A stretch of DNA of 64,000 nucleotides from Streptomyces xinghaiensis S187 (GCF_000220705.2 NZ_CP023202.1:2542001-2606000); one strand, 5' to 3'. Positions 42,575-51,507 are shown, counted from the first letter of the stretch. Numbers and translations: made by a program. The notes: generated by a model not told the origin, from the sequence alone.

Positions 42575-44303
42575 GGCCGGGCCTCCTCTCGGTTTTCGGG
42601 GATACCGGGCCTCCGCGGCCCGGCGGCTGTTCGGGGACGCCGTCCAGCAGCGGGCCCGGCTCGGCGGCGGGACGCTCGGGAACGGGAACGGGAACGGGAA
42701 CGGCGGCGCGGCCGGGGGCGGACGGTGGCGGCCCATGGGGCCGTACCGGCACCGCTTCCAGCGGGAGTTCGAGCCGGACTTCCGTGCCGGTCCCCCGGGG
42801 TCCGCTGCCGATACGGAGCCGCGCGCCGATGCCGGCCGCCCGCTCGGCCATGCCCAGCAGCCCGAAGTGGCCGTCGCGGCAGAGGGATTCCAGGTCGGTA
42901 CCGGGGCACAGGCCCCGGCCGTCGTCGAGGACCCCGATGCGGAGGGTGCGGACGGTTCGTCCGCCGCCGGACCCCGGGTCCTCCGGGGCGGGGCTCTCCG
43001 TGACGCGCGCCTCCACCGTGACCCGTTCGGCGTGCGCGTGGCGCCCCGCGTTCTCCAGGGCCTCGGCGGTGATCCTCAGCAACTCCCGGGCCACGGCGGG
43101 CGGCAGGGCGGGCAGCGGTCCTCCGTCCGCCACCCGGACGTCGGCCGGGATACCGGTGCTCCGGGACCAGTCGGCCGTACGGGCGGCCAGTTCGCGGCCG
43201 AGAGGGATGTCCCCGGACTCCCCCGGGCGCCGGTCCGGGTCCGCGCCGTCCGGGGCGCGGCGCAGATCGGACAGGAGTTCGCGGGACTCGGCGGCAGCGC
43301 ACCGGGCGGCGTGGGCCACCAGTTCCGCGCGCTCCCGCACCGTCCCCGGGTCCGTACGGTCCACCGAGGCGGCCAGGCCCTCCGCCGCCAGGGCCAGGCC
43401 GTGCAGGGTCTTGGCGACCGAGTCGTGCATTTCCCGTGCCAGGCGGGCCCGTTCACCGCAGACGGCCTCCGCGGCGGCCAGCCGGGCGCGGGTCTCGGCT
43501 AGGGCACGGCCCGCCGCACCGAATCGGAGCATCAGGTTCCGCAGCACCACTCCGGCGGCACCGGCGATGACGCAGAAACCGGGGAGGACCAGGCGTGAGG
43601 CCAGTCCGCCGCCGAGACCGGGGTTGGCGCCGTACGCGGCCGCGAGGACGAGGATCTGGAGTCCGGCGAAGACACCGGCGCCGCGCCAGCCGTAGCAGAG
43701 CCCGGCCAGCAGCGGGGTGCAGACGGTGACGTAGCCGAGGGTGGACTCGGGGGTCGCGGTCAGGAGCAGCAGTGCGCCGAACAGCAGATCGATGCCCAGC
43801 AGCGCGGGGTGCCGGAGCAGCAGCGGGCCGAAGCGCTCCCAGTCGCGGAAGAGAACGTACGAGCCCATGAAGGTGCACACGACCGCCGAGCCGATGAGCC
43901 AGGTCGCGGGGCCGGGTGCGGTGCGGTGGAGGGCGAAGGGAGTGCCGAGAGCGATCATCGCGAGGCGAAAACCGAACACATGACGGGCCAGTGCCTGGAG
44001 GGCGTTGAGCTGGAGGCGGAGGCCCTGTTCGTCGTCGGCCACGGGAACATGGGCCGTCGTCGCCCGCCCGTCCTCCCCCGGCACGGGCTCCGCGGCCCGC
44101 CCGGCGGCCGTGCCGGTGCCGGTACCCGGGCCCGGCGGCCCCGCGACCTCCGGCGCACGCCGCGCCGTACCGGGTGCACCGCCCGTACCGGCCGGTCCCG
44201 CCGTGCGGGGCGCCGCCGTCGTACCGGGCTCCGCCGGCGCCGTACCGGCCGCCGGCAGGGGTCCCGCCGCGCGGGTCCCCGGCGCGGTCCGTTCCCGTCC
44301 CAT
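42534..44303 (-). CDS. Sensor histidine kinase (HisKA_3) inside the Tad operon
   Basis: 589 aa from ATG at 44303 (GGAGG 8 nt upstream). After about 100 disordered Pro/Ala-rich residues there are about six membrane segments (HVFGFRLAMIALGTPFALHR, WLIGSAVVCTFMGSYVLFRD, LLFGALLLLTATPESTLGYV). The HisKA_3 H-box is LAREMHDSVAKTLHGLALA; the HATPase_c region has RELLRITAEALENAGRHAHA and GVLDDGRGLCPG. NarL-type kinase paired with the next gene. Control of the pilus operon in which it lies is inferred. 74 bp after tadC. Confidence 0.88.
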   Translation of the reverse strand: MGRERTAPGTRAAGPLPAAGTAPAEPGTTAAPRTAGPAGTGGAPGTARRAPEVAGPPGPGTGTGTAAGRAAEPVPGEDGRATTAHVPVADDEQGLRLQLNALQALARHVFGFRLAMIALGTPFALHRTAPGPATWLIGSAVVCTFMGSYVLFRDWERFGPLLLRHPALLGIDLLFGALLLLTATPESTLGYVTVCTPLLAGLCYGWRGAGVFAGLQILVLAAAYGANPGLGGGLASRLVLPGFCVIAGAAGVVLRNLMLRFGAAGRALAETRARLAAAEAVCGERARLAREMHDSVAKTLHGLALAAEGLAASVDRTDPGTVRERAELVAHAARCAAAESRELLSDLRRAPDGADPDRRPGESGDIPLGRELAARTADWSRSTGIPADVRVADGGPLPALPPAVARELLRITAEALENAGRHAHAERVTVEARVTESPAPEDPGSGGGRTVRTLRIGVLDDGRGLCPGTDLESLCRDGHFGLLGMAERAAGIGARLRIGSGPRGTGTEVRLELPLEAVPVRPHGPPPSAPGRAAVPVPVPVPERPAAEPGPLLDGVPEQPPGRGGPVSPKTERRPGHAGRSPGRELAGP

Positions 44304-44377
44304 CGCTTTCACCTCCTCCTCCCCCGTCCGTCCTTCTCTCCGCGTCCTTCTCCCGGCGTCCTTCGCTCCCCCGCCGG

Positions 44378-45265
44378 TCAGCCCGTGATGGCGCCGAAGT
44401 CGACCCCCGAGCCGAAGACGAAGCCCGCCACCAGCAGGATGAGCGTCCCCGGGAGCATGAACGTGGTGACGGCGAGCGTGGCCTTGGGGACGGCCCGGGC
44501 CGCGCGGCGGCGGGCGTTCTGGGCGTCGGTGCGGCGCATGTCGTCGGCGATCTGGATGAGCGTGTCGACGATGGGCGCGCCCAGTTCCTCGCCCTGCTGC
44601 AGCGCGGTGACGAACATGGCGACCTGGTCGCTGTCGTTGCGGCGGCGCAGTTCGTCGAACGCCTCGCGCCGGCTGACGCCCATGTCCATCCGGCGCAGAG
44701 CGATGCGCAGTTCGTCCGACCAGGGGCCCTGGTATTTCTCGGAGACCCGTTCGAGCGCCTGCCGGAAGCCGAGTCCGGCGCTGACGACGACGGCGAGGAC
44801 GTCGAGGAAGTCGGGGAGCGTCCGTTCGATGTCGGCCTTGCGCTGCTGGACCGCGGCCCAGATGCCGACCTCGACCCAGAAGAGGCCGAAGAGGACGAGC
44901 AGCGCCGCGATGACGAACTGGCCGCGCAGCAGCATCGCCAGCGCCCCGGCGAAGCCGAGGAAGCCGTAGACGGCGCGGCGCGCGGCGTAGCGGTCGAGGG
45001 TGAGGCCGCCGGGGTTGCCCGCCAGGTCGATCCGGCGGCGCACCGCGTCGGCGCGCCGGGGCCCCATCATGCGCAGCACCAGGGGCGCGTGGCGCATGCC
45101 GAGCCGGTCGACGGCGGAGCCGACGGCGGTGGTGCGGGTGGCGCCCACCTCCAGGGCCACCTTGAGGTCGCCGGGCAGTTCGGCCTCGCGGCGGTAGAGC
45201 GCGATGCCGTAGCCGATGCCGGAGGCGCTCAGGGCGGCGACGAAGGCGAGCAGCAGAGCGGTCAT
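44378..45265 (-). CDS. tadC: Tad pilus inner-membrane platform protein TadC
   Basis: 295 aa type II secretion F-domain protein. N-terminal helix ALLLAFVAALSASGIGYGIA; the F-domain has LPDFLDVLAVVVSAGLGFRQ, EAFDELRRRNDSDQVAMFVT, LQQGEELGAPIVDTLIQIAD and the C-terminal helix TFMLPGTLILLVAGFVFGSG. Forms with TadB the platform moved by the TadA ATPase. Separated from tadB by 73 bp. Confidence 0.9.
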   Translation of the reverse strand: MTALLLAFVAALSASGIGYGIALYRREAELPGDLKVALEVGATRTTAVGSAVDRLGMRHAPLVLRMMGPRRADAVRRRIDLAGNPGGLTLDRYAARRAVYGFLGFAGALAMLLRGQFVIAALLVLFGLFWVEVGIWAAVQQRKADIERTLPDFLDVLAVVVSAGLGFRQALERVSEKYQGPWSDELRIALRRMDMGVSRREAFDELRRRNDSDQVAMFVTALQQGEELGAPIVDTLIQIADDMRRTDAQNARRRAARAVPKATLAVTTFMLPGTLILLVAGFVFGSGVDFGAITG

Positions 45266-45338
45266 CGGGGGTGGTCCTCCTCTCGCGGTTCCGGGGCGGT
45301 GGCCGCGGCCGGGGTCTCCGTCATGGTCGTCACGGTCC

Positions 45339-46289
45339 TCAGACGTCGATCTTGGACATGCGGCGGATCAGCACGAACCCCAGCGCGTACAGGCCCAGGC
45401 TGACGATCACCGCGGCCTGCCCGTAGAAGGAGTCGGTCATCCGTTCCAGCGCCCCCGGCATCACGCGGTCCAGCAGCAGCAGCGCACCGAGGCCGAAGGC
45501 CGGGACGGCGTAGGCGGTGACGGTGATCTGGGAGAGCTGGGTGCGGACCTCGCGCCGGGTCTCCTTCCGTTCCTCCAGGGTCTTGGTCAGATTGCGCAGC
45601 GAGGCGACGACGGTGCCGCCGGCCCGGTTGGAGAGGATCAGGGTGGTGACGAGGACGGAGAGCTCGCGGGAGGGCAGCCGTTCGGCGAGTTCCCCGAGCG
45701 CGTCGTCGATCGAGTGTCCGACGCCCAGCTTGTCGGCGACCCGCGCGAGTTCCTCCCCGGCCGGTGCCTCCAGTTCCTCGGCGGCCATGGCGAGGGCGGT
45801 GCGGAGGGCCAGTCCGGCCTGGGTGGCGTTGGCCAGGACCCGGGCGAGTTCCGGCAGTTGGTTGATGAACTTCTCGTTCCGCCGGGCGTTCTGCCAGCTG
45901 AGGAAGGCGCGGGCGGCCCAGAGGCCGATGAGGCCCGCCACGGGGCCGAAGAAGGCGGCGAGCAGGGAGGCCGCGATCAGCCAGAGGGCGGCGATCCCCC
46001 CGGCCACGCAGACGAAGAACTCACCCGGGGTGACGTCCAGCCCGGTGGCCGCCAGCCGCCGTTCCAGCCGCTTGCCGAAGCGGGTCCGCCGCAGCCTCCG
46101 GTCGACGGTGCGGAAGCGGCGCTCCCGGCCGCCGCCCGCGGGCGGCTTGCCCGGCGAGGTGAGCCGGTCGATGAGGTCCCGGCGCTGCGCCCGGCCGGCC
46201 GCGTAGGCGTGCACACCGGCGACGCCCAGCACGCAGCACAGCAGGGCGGCGCCGAGCGTCAGCAGCGGAAGATTGGCCTCCAGGTCCAT
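45339..46289 (-). CDS. tadB: Tad pilus inner-membrane platform protein TadB
   Basis: 316 aa. Membrane segments at the N-terminus (LLTLGAALLCCVLGVAGVHA), middle (IAALWLIAASLLAAFFGPVA) and end (VIVSLGLYALGFVLIR). F-domain cues: QLPELARVLANATQAGLALR, LGELAERLPSRELSVLVTTL, GGTVVASLRNLTKTLEERKE. Ends 5 bp after... upstream tadA stops at 46295, so ATPase and platform genes are tightly linked. Confidence 0.9.
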   Translation of the reverse strand: MDLEANLPLLTLGAALLCCVLGVAGVHAYAAGRAQRRDLIDRLTSPGKPPAGGGRERRFRTVDRRLRRTRFGKRLERRLAATGLDVTPGEFFVCVAGGIAALWLIAASLLAAFFGPVAGLIGLWAARAFLSWQNARRNEKFINQLPELARVLANATQAGLALRTALAMAAEELEAPAGEELARVADKLGVGHSIDDALGELAERLPSRELSVLVTTLILSNRAGGTVVASLRNLTKTLEERKETRREVRTQLSQITVTAYAVPAFGLGALLLLDRVMPGALERMTDSFYGQAAVIVSLGLYALGFVLIRRMSKIDV

Positions 46290-46294
46290 GGCGG

Positions 46295-47632
46295 TCAGCT
46301 CGCCTCCCGGATCGTGAGCTGGTCCTCGGAGGCGGCGATCCCGTAGCCGGGCGGCACCGGCTCGCCCGCCAGATGGAGCCGGTCCGCGACGCGGCGGGGC
46401 AGCGGGAAGTAGCCGAAGGTGCCGCGCACCACCCGGTCGGCGCCCACGGGCCGGGGCTCGAAGCGCGCGACGGTGGCGATCCGGTACGTCTCCCGGCCGT
46501 GCGAGGAGAGCAGGGCGATCTCGCCGACCTTGCGGCTGCCGTCGGCGTGCCGGGAGAGCTGGACGATGCAGTCGACCGCGCTGTTGATCTGGTCCCGCAG
46601 CGCCTCGTAGGGGATCTTCACCTCGGACATGGAGGCCAGGGTCTGCAGCCGCATCAGGGCGTCCTCGGCGCTGTTGGCGTGCACGGTGGCCAGGGAGCCG
46701 TCGTGGCCGGTGGACATGGCCTGGAGCATGTCGAGGGTCTCACCGCCGCGGACCTCGCCGACGATGATGCGGTCCGGGCGCATGCGGAGGGAGTTGCGCA
46801 CCAGGTCGCGGATGGTGATCCGGCCCTTGCCCTCGACGTTGGGCGGGCGGGTCTCCAGCCGGATGACGTGGGACTGCTGGAGCTGGAGTTCGGCCGCGTC
46901 CTCGACGGTGATGATGCGTTCGCCGTCCGGGATGAGGCCGGAGAGGGCGTTGAGGAGGGTGGTCTTCCCGGAGCCGGTGGCGCCGGAGACGATCACGTTG
47001 AACTTGGCCCGGACCAGGCCGGAGAGCAGCATCACCATCCGCTCGTCGAGGGTGCCGAGGTCGATCAGTTCCTGGAGCCGGTAGGCGCGCGGGAAGCGGC
47101 GGATGGTGAGGGTGGCGCCGCTGAGGGAGAGCGGCGGGATGATGACGTTGACGCGCTCGCCGGAGGGGAGGCGGGCGTCGACCATCGGATTGGCCTCGTC
47201 CACGCGGCGGTTGACGGTGGAGACGATGCGTTCGATGGTCTGCATCAGCTGCTCGTGCGAGGCGAAGCGCACGGGCACCCGTTCGACCCGGCCGGCGCGT
47301 TCGACGTAGACCTGGTCGGGGCCGTTGACCATGATCTCGGTGACGGACGGGTCTTCGAGCAGCGGTTCGAGCACGCCGAGCCCGAGGGCCTCGTCCACCA
47401 CGCGCCGGATGAGCTGGGCCCGTTCGGAGGTGGAGAGGACCGGGCCCTCCCGGCTGATGATGTGCCCGAGGACGCGTTCGAGGCGGGCCCGGCGCTCGGC
47501 GGCGGCCAGCGCGGACATCTCGGCGAGGTCGATCTCCTCCAGCAGCTTGGCGCGGTAGACGGCGACGAGGTGCCCGTCCTCGCGGGTGCCGCCGTTGTCC
47601 TCGGGTGAGGTGACGCGCGCCCTCAGGCTCAT
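46295..47632 (-). CDS. tadA: Tad/CpaF pilus-assembly ATPase
   Basis: 445 aa, type II/IV secretion ATPase of the CpaF class. Walker A GATGSGKTTLLNALSG; Asp box TVEDAAELQLQQSHVI; Walker B region RMRPDRIIVGEVRGGETLDM; His box MSTGHDGSLATVHANSAED. The N-terminal 3-helix bundle and LGVLEPLLEDPSVTEIMVNG are typical. Powers pilin extrusion in the cytoplasm. A 15-bp tandem repeat precedes it (47648-47692). Confidence 0.95.
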   Translation of the reverse strand: MSLRARVTSPEDNGGTREDGHLVAVYRAKLLEEIDLAEMSALAAAERRARLERVLGHIISREGPVLSTSERAQLIRRVVDEALGLGVLEPLLEDPSVTEIMVNGPDQVYVERAGRVERVPVRFASHEQLMQTIERIVSTVNRRVDEANPMVDARLPSGERVNVIIPPLSLSGATLTIRRFPRAYRLQELIDLGTLDERMVMLLSGLVRAKFNVIVSGATGSGKTTLLNALSGLIPDGERIITVEDAAELQLQQSHVIRLETRPPNVEGKGRITIRDLVRNSLRMRPDRIIVGEVRGGETLDMLQAMSTGHDGSLATVHANSAEDALMRLQTLASMSEVKIPYEALRDQINSAVDCIVQLSRHADGSRKVGEIALLSSHGRETYRIATVARFEPRPVGADRVVRGTFGYFPLPRRVADRLHLAGEPVPPGYGIAASEDQLTIREAS

Positions 47633-47647
47633 GGTGTGCTCCTCGTC

Positions 47648-47692
47648 GTCCGTGCCGTGCTGGTCCGTGCCGTGCTGGTCCGTGCCGTGCCG
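47648..47692. repeat. 15-bp tandem repeat (GTCCGTGCCGTGCTG), about three copies
   Basis: Three head-to-tail copies at 47648, 47663 and 47678 (the third diverges in its last two bases), in the 97-bp gap between the TadE gene and tadA. Fifteen bases per unit leaves a coding option in frame, but no start or stop places it in a gene. Confidence 0.75.
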
Positions 47693-47729
47693 CGGCCGTT
47701 GGGGCGCTCCGGGACGCCGTGCGGGGCGG

Positions 47730-48200
47730 TCAGTCGCGGGGCATGGTGGCCCTCTTGGTGACGGTGCCGAAGTCGCCCACCCCGGGGATGAGCGAGGGGA
47801 TGGTGACGGTGGCGGTGGCGATGGCCTCCTCGTCGCCGCCGCCGATGCCGATGCTGGTGCCGTCGGCGAGCCAGCTGCTGACCGCGGCCCGTCCGGCCGC
47901 CGCCGGGTCGGCGTCGGCCTCCTCGTAGGAGGCGGTGCGGGCGGCGGCCCGGGCGGCCGTGCCGGCCTGGGAGACCGTGTGGGCGACCACGCCGAGCTGG
48001 ATCGCGGCGAACGCCACCAGCAGCAGGATGGGGACGAAGCCGATGAACTCCACGGCCACCTGGCCGCGTTCGCGTGCGGCGCCGCGGGCGGTCCGGGCCC
48101 GCCCCGCGCCCGCGTCCGCCGCCGACGTGCCGCCCGCCGCCGCCGTGCCGCCCGCCGCCGCGCTGTCCGTCACCGCCGCGCCGTCCATCGCCGTCCTCAT
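47730..48200 (-). CDS. tadE: TadE-like minor pilin/pilus assembly protein
   Basis: 156 aa from ATG at 48200. A 46-residue Ala/Gly-rich leader precedes RG|QVAVEFIGFVPILLL, with Glu5 of a prepilin site, and a hydrophobic helix through VAFAAIQLGVV. The following AHTVSQAGTAARAAARTASY is the TadE signature. The ATG overlaps the stop of the CpaE-TadE fusion (ATGA). A second possible start is 48188. Likely a minor pilin or pseudopilin. Confidence 0.85.
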   Translation of the reverse strand: MRTAMDGAAVTDSAAAGGTAAAGGTSAADAGAGRARTARGAARERGQVAVEFIGFVPILLLVAFAAIQLGVVAHTVSQAGTAARAAARTASYEEADADPAAAGRAAVSSWLADGTSIGIGGGDEEAIATATVTIPSLIPGVGDFGTVTKRATMPRD

Positions 48201-49852
48201 GGCCTGCCCTCCTCCGCCGCGCCGGCGCTGCCGTTCACGGTGACCGGGAAGGCCACCGCGCCCGGGAAGAGCACCGGCACCTCCAGCCCGACATCGGCCT
48301 TCCACAGCCCGCCCGCGCGCACGCAGCTCACGGACGCGCCGCTCCGCCACGCCCCCGGCAGGTCCTCCACCGCGGCCGTCTCGCACGCCCCCGCGCTCTG
48401 GGCGGCGGTGGCGGTGCGCGCTGCCTGGTCGGCCGCGTGGCCGGCGAGCGAGTAGGTGTAGCCGAGCAGCGCGCACTGCCAGCACAGGATCAGCACCACG
48501 GCCAGCAGCGGCACCATGCCGAGGAACTCCACCGCGACCTGTCCGCTGTCGCCGCCCCGGACGCCCCGGCCGCCCTTCGGCCCGCCCCGCCGGCGCCACA
48601 GGCTCAGCGCACCCCGGTCGCCGTACTTCTCGACCGCCCGCCCCCGCGCGCCCCGGCCGGGGCGTCCCGCGCCGCCCGCGGGGTCGCCCGCCAGGCCGAG
48701 TTCGGCGGCGAGGGCCCACAGCGCCTGCTTGACGGAGGACCGGTGGTCGAGGTCCTGGAGGCGCCCGGCGTCCACGGCCGGCTGGAGTTCCTTGAAGCCG
48801 GCCGGGACAGCGGTCCGGGCGACCCGTGTGCCGGTGATCCGTTCGACCAGCGGCGGCTGGATCTCGGTGGCGCGCGTATGCCGGTTGACGAGCGTCAGGG
48901 TCTCCTCGGCCTTGCGGATCTGGAGCCGGTCCCAGAGCCGTACCAGGCGCTTGGCGGCCCGGACCGCGACCACGTCCGGGGTGGTCACCATCAGCGCGGT
49001 GTCGGACATCTCGACGGCGGCCGCGTTGGCCCCGTTCATCTGGGTGCCGCAGTCGATGACGACGACCTCGTAGCGGGTCCGCAGCGAGCTGACGATCTGC
49101 CGGGCCGCCCGGTCGGTGACCTCCTCGCCCCGTTCGCCGTCCGCCGGGGCGAGCAGCAGCCCCAGACCGGTCGCGTGGTCGCAGACCGCGTCCTGGAGGA
49201 CGCGCGGCGAGATGTCGCTGATCTGCGCCAGGTCCACCACCGAGCGCCGGAACTGCACATCGAGGTAGGAGGCGATGTCGCCGGACTGGAGGTCCATGTC
49301 GACCAGCGCGGTGGACCGCCCGGAGGCGCGGGCCGCCAGCGCCAGCTGCACGGCCGTGACGGTCGTCCCGACACCGCCCTTGGCGCCGGTGACGCTGACG
49401 ACGGTGCCGCCGGGCCCGCCGGGCGTCTCCGGGCCGGCTCCCAGATGGCGCCGGACCCCGGCGGCCCACTGGGCGGCGCCCTGCACCCGGGCGGACAGTT
49501 CCTCGTAGTTCAGCGGCAGCGCGACGAGTCCCCGGGCGCCCGCGTCCATGGCGGCCTGGAAGAGCTGCGGCCCGGCGTCGGCCGAGACGAGCACCACGCC
49601 GACCGCCGGGAAGCGGAGCACCGTCTCCCGGATGAGGTCGAGCGCGGGCACCGGCCCGATCCGTTCATGGACGACGACGACCTCGGGGAGCTCCCCGACC
49701 GACTCCCCCGCGAGCCGCGCGAGGGTGTCGAGGAGGGTGGTGGAGTCGGGGACGGGCGGCGCCGGTTCGGCGTCGGGGAGCTGGCTGAGCAGGGTGGTGA
49801 GGGAGCGGGCGGCCTCGGGGTCGCCCGCCGCGGGGAGGATTCTCGTGGTCAT
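48197..49852 (-). CDS. CpaE/TadZ-like ATPase fused to a TadE domain
   Basis: 551 aa from ATG at 49852. Residues about 1-145 are a receiver-like domain without clear phospho-Asp (VVLVSADAGPQLFQAAMDAG). The MinD/ParA-like ATPase spans about 150-420: deviant Walker A VTGAKGGVGTTVTAVQLALA, VDMDLQSGDIASYLDVQ, VVIDCGTQMNG. Then a basic linker (SLWRRRGGPKGGRG) and at residues 437/438 a prepilin motif G|QVAVEFLGMVPLLAVV followed by a TadE domain to the end (114 residues; SLAGHAADQAARTATAAQ). No stop separates the two parts. CpaE positions the pilus; TadE is a minor pilin. Cleavage by the prepilin peptidase could release both. Confidence 0.82.
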   Translation of the reverse strand: MTTRILPAAGDPEAARSLTTLLSQLPDAEPAPPVPDSTTLLDTLARLAGESVGELPEVVVVHERIGPVPALDLIRETVLRFPAVGVVLVSADAGPQLFQAAMDAGARGLVALPLNYEELSARVQGAAQWAAGVRRHLGAGPETPGGPGGTVVSVTGAKGGVGTTVTAVQLALAARASGRSTALVDMDLQSGDIASYLDVQFRRSVVDLAQISDISPRVLQDAVCDHATGLGLLLAPADGERGEEVTDRAARQIVSSLRTRYEVVVIDCGTQMNGANAAAVEMSDTALMVTTPDVVAVRAAKRLVRLWDRLQIRKAEETLTLVNRHTRATEIQPPLVERITGTRVARTAVPAGFKELQPAVDAGRLQDLDHRSSVKQALWALAAELGLAGDPAGGAGRPGRGARGRAVEKYGDRGALSLWRRRGGPKGGRGVRGGDSGQVAVEFLGMVPLLAVVLILCWQCALLGYTYSLAGHAADQAARTATAAQSAGACETAAVEDLPGAWRSGASVSCVRAGGLWKADVGLEVPVLFPGAVAFPVTVNGSAGAAEEGRP

Positions 49853-49859
49853 CCGTGCC

Positions 49860-50570
49860 TCACTTGTCCCCGTCGAGGGTGTACGTGCGGTCGCGCGGGC
49901 GGATGGGCTCGGTGCCGCCGGGCGCGACGAGGGCGAGCCGGACGTGGGAGGCGAAGGACTCGGCGTAGGCGACCCGCTGGGCGTCGAGGGTGCCGAGGGC
50001 GAAGGTGATCGGCACGGCCTCGGTGGTCTGCCCGCGCCGCCGGGCGTCGTCGTCGCGGTCGAAGGGGGTGAGTTCGCCGACGTCGATGACCTCGGCACCC
50101 TCGACGATCACCTTGGACTGCGGCTCGGCGTCCCCGTCCCGGCCGTCGAAGGTGGCGTAGATGTTGACCCGGGCGCCGGGGCGGATCTTGCCGGCCACCC
50201 CGGTGGCCGCGTCGATCATGATGGCGATCTCCTGTTCGCCCTCCTCCAGCGCCGGGCGTTCGACGATCATGTCGCGCTGGAGCAGTGAGCCCTTGCGGAG
50301 CGGGGTGAGCGCGATCTTGCCGGTGAGGTCGCGGAGATCGGTGACCGCGGTCTCCGGAAGCCAGCGCTCCGGCATGGTGATCTCGTCGAACTTGGCCGCG
50401 GACAGCTCCTCGTAGGGCTGTATGTCGGACTTGACCTCGTAGGCCGTGGTCTCCGGGCCGACCTTGGACCGCACGTCGCCGATCACCATCAGGACTCCGA
50501 CGAAGGCACCGGCCGCGCAGAGGACGGAGAGCAGGAGCAGGATCACTCCGCGGCGCTGACGTGAGTTCAT
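49860..50570 (-). CDS. cpaB: CpaB/RcpC-like pilus assembly protein with SAF domain
   Basis: 236 aa. N-terminal membrane anchor VILLLLSVLCAAGAFVGVLM; SAF domain about residues 42-105 (VKSDIQPYEELSAAKFDEIT, LTPLRKGSLLQRDMIVE); the RcpC/CpaB domain follows (EEGEQEIAIMIDAATGVAGK, IRPGARVNIYATFDG). Predicted to sit at the cell surface in the assembly complex, 7 bp before the CpaE-TadE fusion. Confidence 0.87.
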   Translation of the reverse strand: MNSRQRRGVILLLLSVLCAAGAFVGVLMVIGDVRSKVGPETTAYEVKSDIQPYEELSAAKFDEITMPERWLPETAVTDLRDLTGKIALTPLRKGSLLQRDMIVERPALEEGEQEIAIMIDAATGVAGKIRPGARVNIYATFDGRDGDAEPQSKVIVEGAEVIDVGELTPFDRDDDARRRGQTTEAVPITFALGTLDAQRVAYAESFASHVRLALVAPGGTEPIRPRDRTYTLDGDK

Positions 50571-50658
50571 CGGCGTAGAACCTCGTTCAGGGACGTGTCC
50601 GGGGCGGACGGGGACTGGAGCGGGGCGGGCACGGGGCGGGTGGCTCCGGGGCGGCCGG

Positions 50659-51507
50659 CTAGGTGGCGGCGCCGGAGGTGAGGGCCGCGCTCCCGGCGGC
50701 CACCGGGGAGCAGCAGAACGCGCAGCGGTCGCCGATCAGTTCGAGACCGCACCAGCGGCACTCGGTGGTGCGGACCGAGGCGACGAGCTGGTAGAGGATC
50801 GACAGATCGGGGATGGCGGCGGCGAACTCGACGAGCCGGCCGCTGCCCCACCAGCGAGCGGAGTCGGCGGGCAGGGTGGCCTCCCGCACGCTGTGCACGC
50901 GCCAGGCGGGGACGAGGGTGCTGAACACCCAGTCGGACGGGGACTGGCCGCGGGCGACCACCAGTTCGGTGCCGTACTGGGGGCCGCCGGGGACGGTGCC
51001 GCCCGGGGTGACGCGGGTGAGCCGCGGCTCCGGGCTCGCGAGGACGGCGAACTGGCTGCCGGGCACCCAGGACTTGGCGTGCTCCCGGAGGCCCACGGGC
51101 ACATGGTCGAGACGGGAGACGGAGGAGAGCAGCGCGCCGGCGTGGACGTAGTGGGTGAGCAGCCGCACGGCCGAGCCGAGGATGCCGGGGCTGAAGTCGC
51201 AGAGCGAGAGACGGCGCAGCTGGTGGGCGAGGACGGCCACGGCCAGCGGGGGTAACTCCAGGCGGAGCAGGGCTATCCGGTCGCTCTCCAGGATGGAGCG
51301 CACGCCGTGCAGCCGGCGGTGGACGGCATCCGGCACCGAGGCCGGGTAGAGGACGATCAGATAGCCGTGGCTCTCGATCAGCCCGTAGGTCCGGGCGAGC
51401 GCGTCCTCCAGCGGCATCTCCGGCGCGAGGACGGTGGCGGGCGGCGTCTGCCGGTCGAGGGCCGGGAGAACGAGGTCGGGGGCGGTGACTGCTATCGCGG
51501 TGTGCAC
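50659..51507 (-). CDS. Unknown protein with C-terminal zinc-ribbon, first gene of Tad run
   Basis: 282 aa from GTG at 51507. No signal or membrane segment. Residues about 35-130 are alpha/beta (YGLIESHGYLIVLYPASVPD, RRLSLCDFSPGILGSAVRLL); the end holds C-x2-C repeated as CRWCGLELIGDRCAFCCS (residues about 249-266), a zinc-ribbon-like knuckle. I do not recognise the family. Its place ahead of cpaB suggests a regulatory or adaptor role in pilus assembly. Confidence 0.7.
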   Translation of the reverse strand: MHTAIAVTAPDLVLPALDRQTPPATVLAPEMPLEDALARTYGLIESHGYLIVLYPASVPDAVHRRLHGVRSILESDRIALLRLELPPLAVAVLAHQLRRLSLCDFSPGILGSAVRLLTHYVHAGALLSSVSRLDHVPVGLREHAKSWVPGSQFAVLASPEPRLTRVTPGGTVPGGPQYGTELVVARGQSPSDWVFSTLVPAWRVHSVREATLPADSARWWGSGRLVEFAAAIPDLSILYQLVASVRTTECRWCGLELIGDRCAFCCSPVAAGSAALTSGAAT

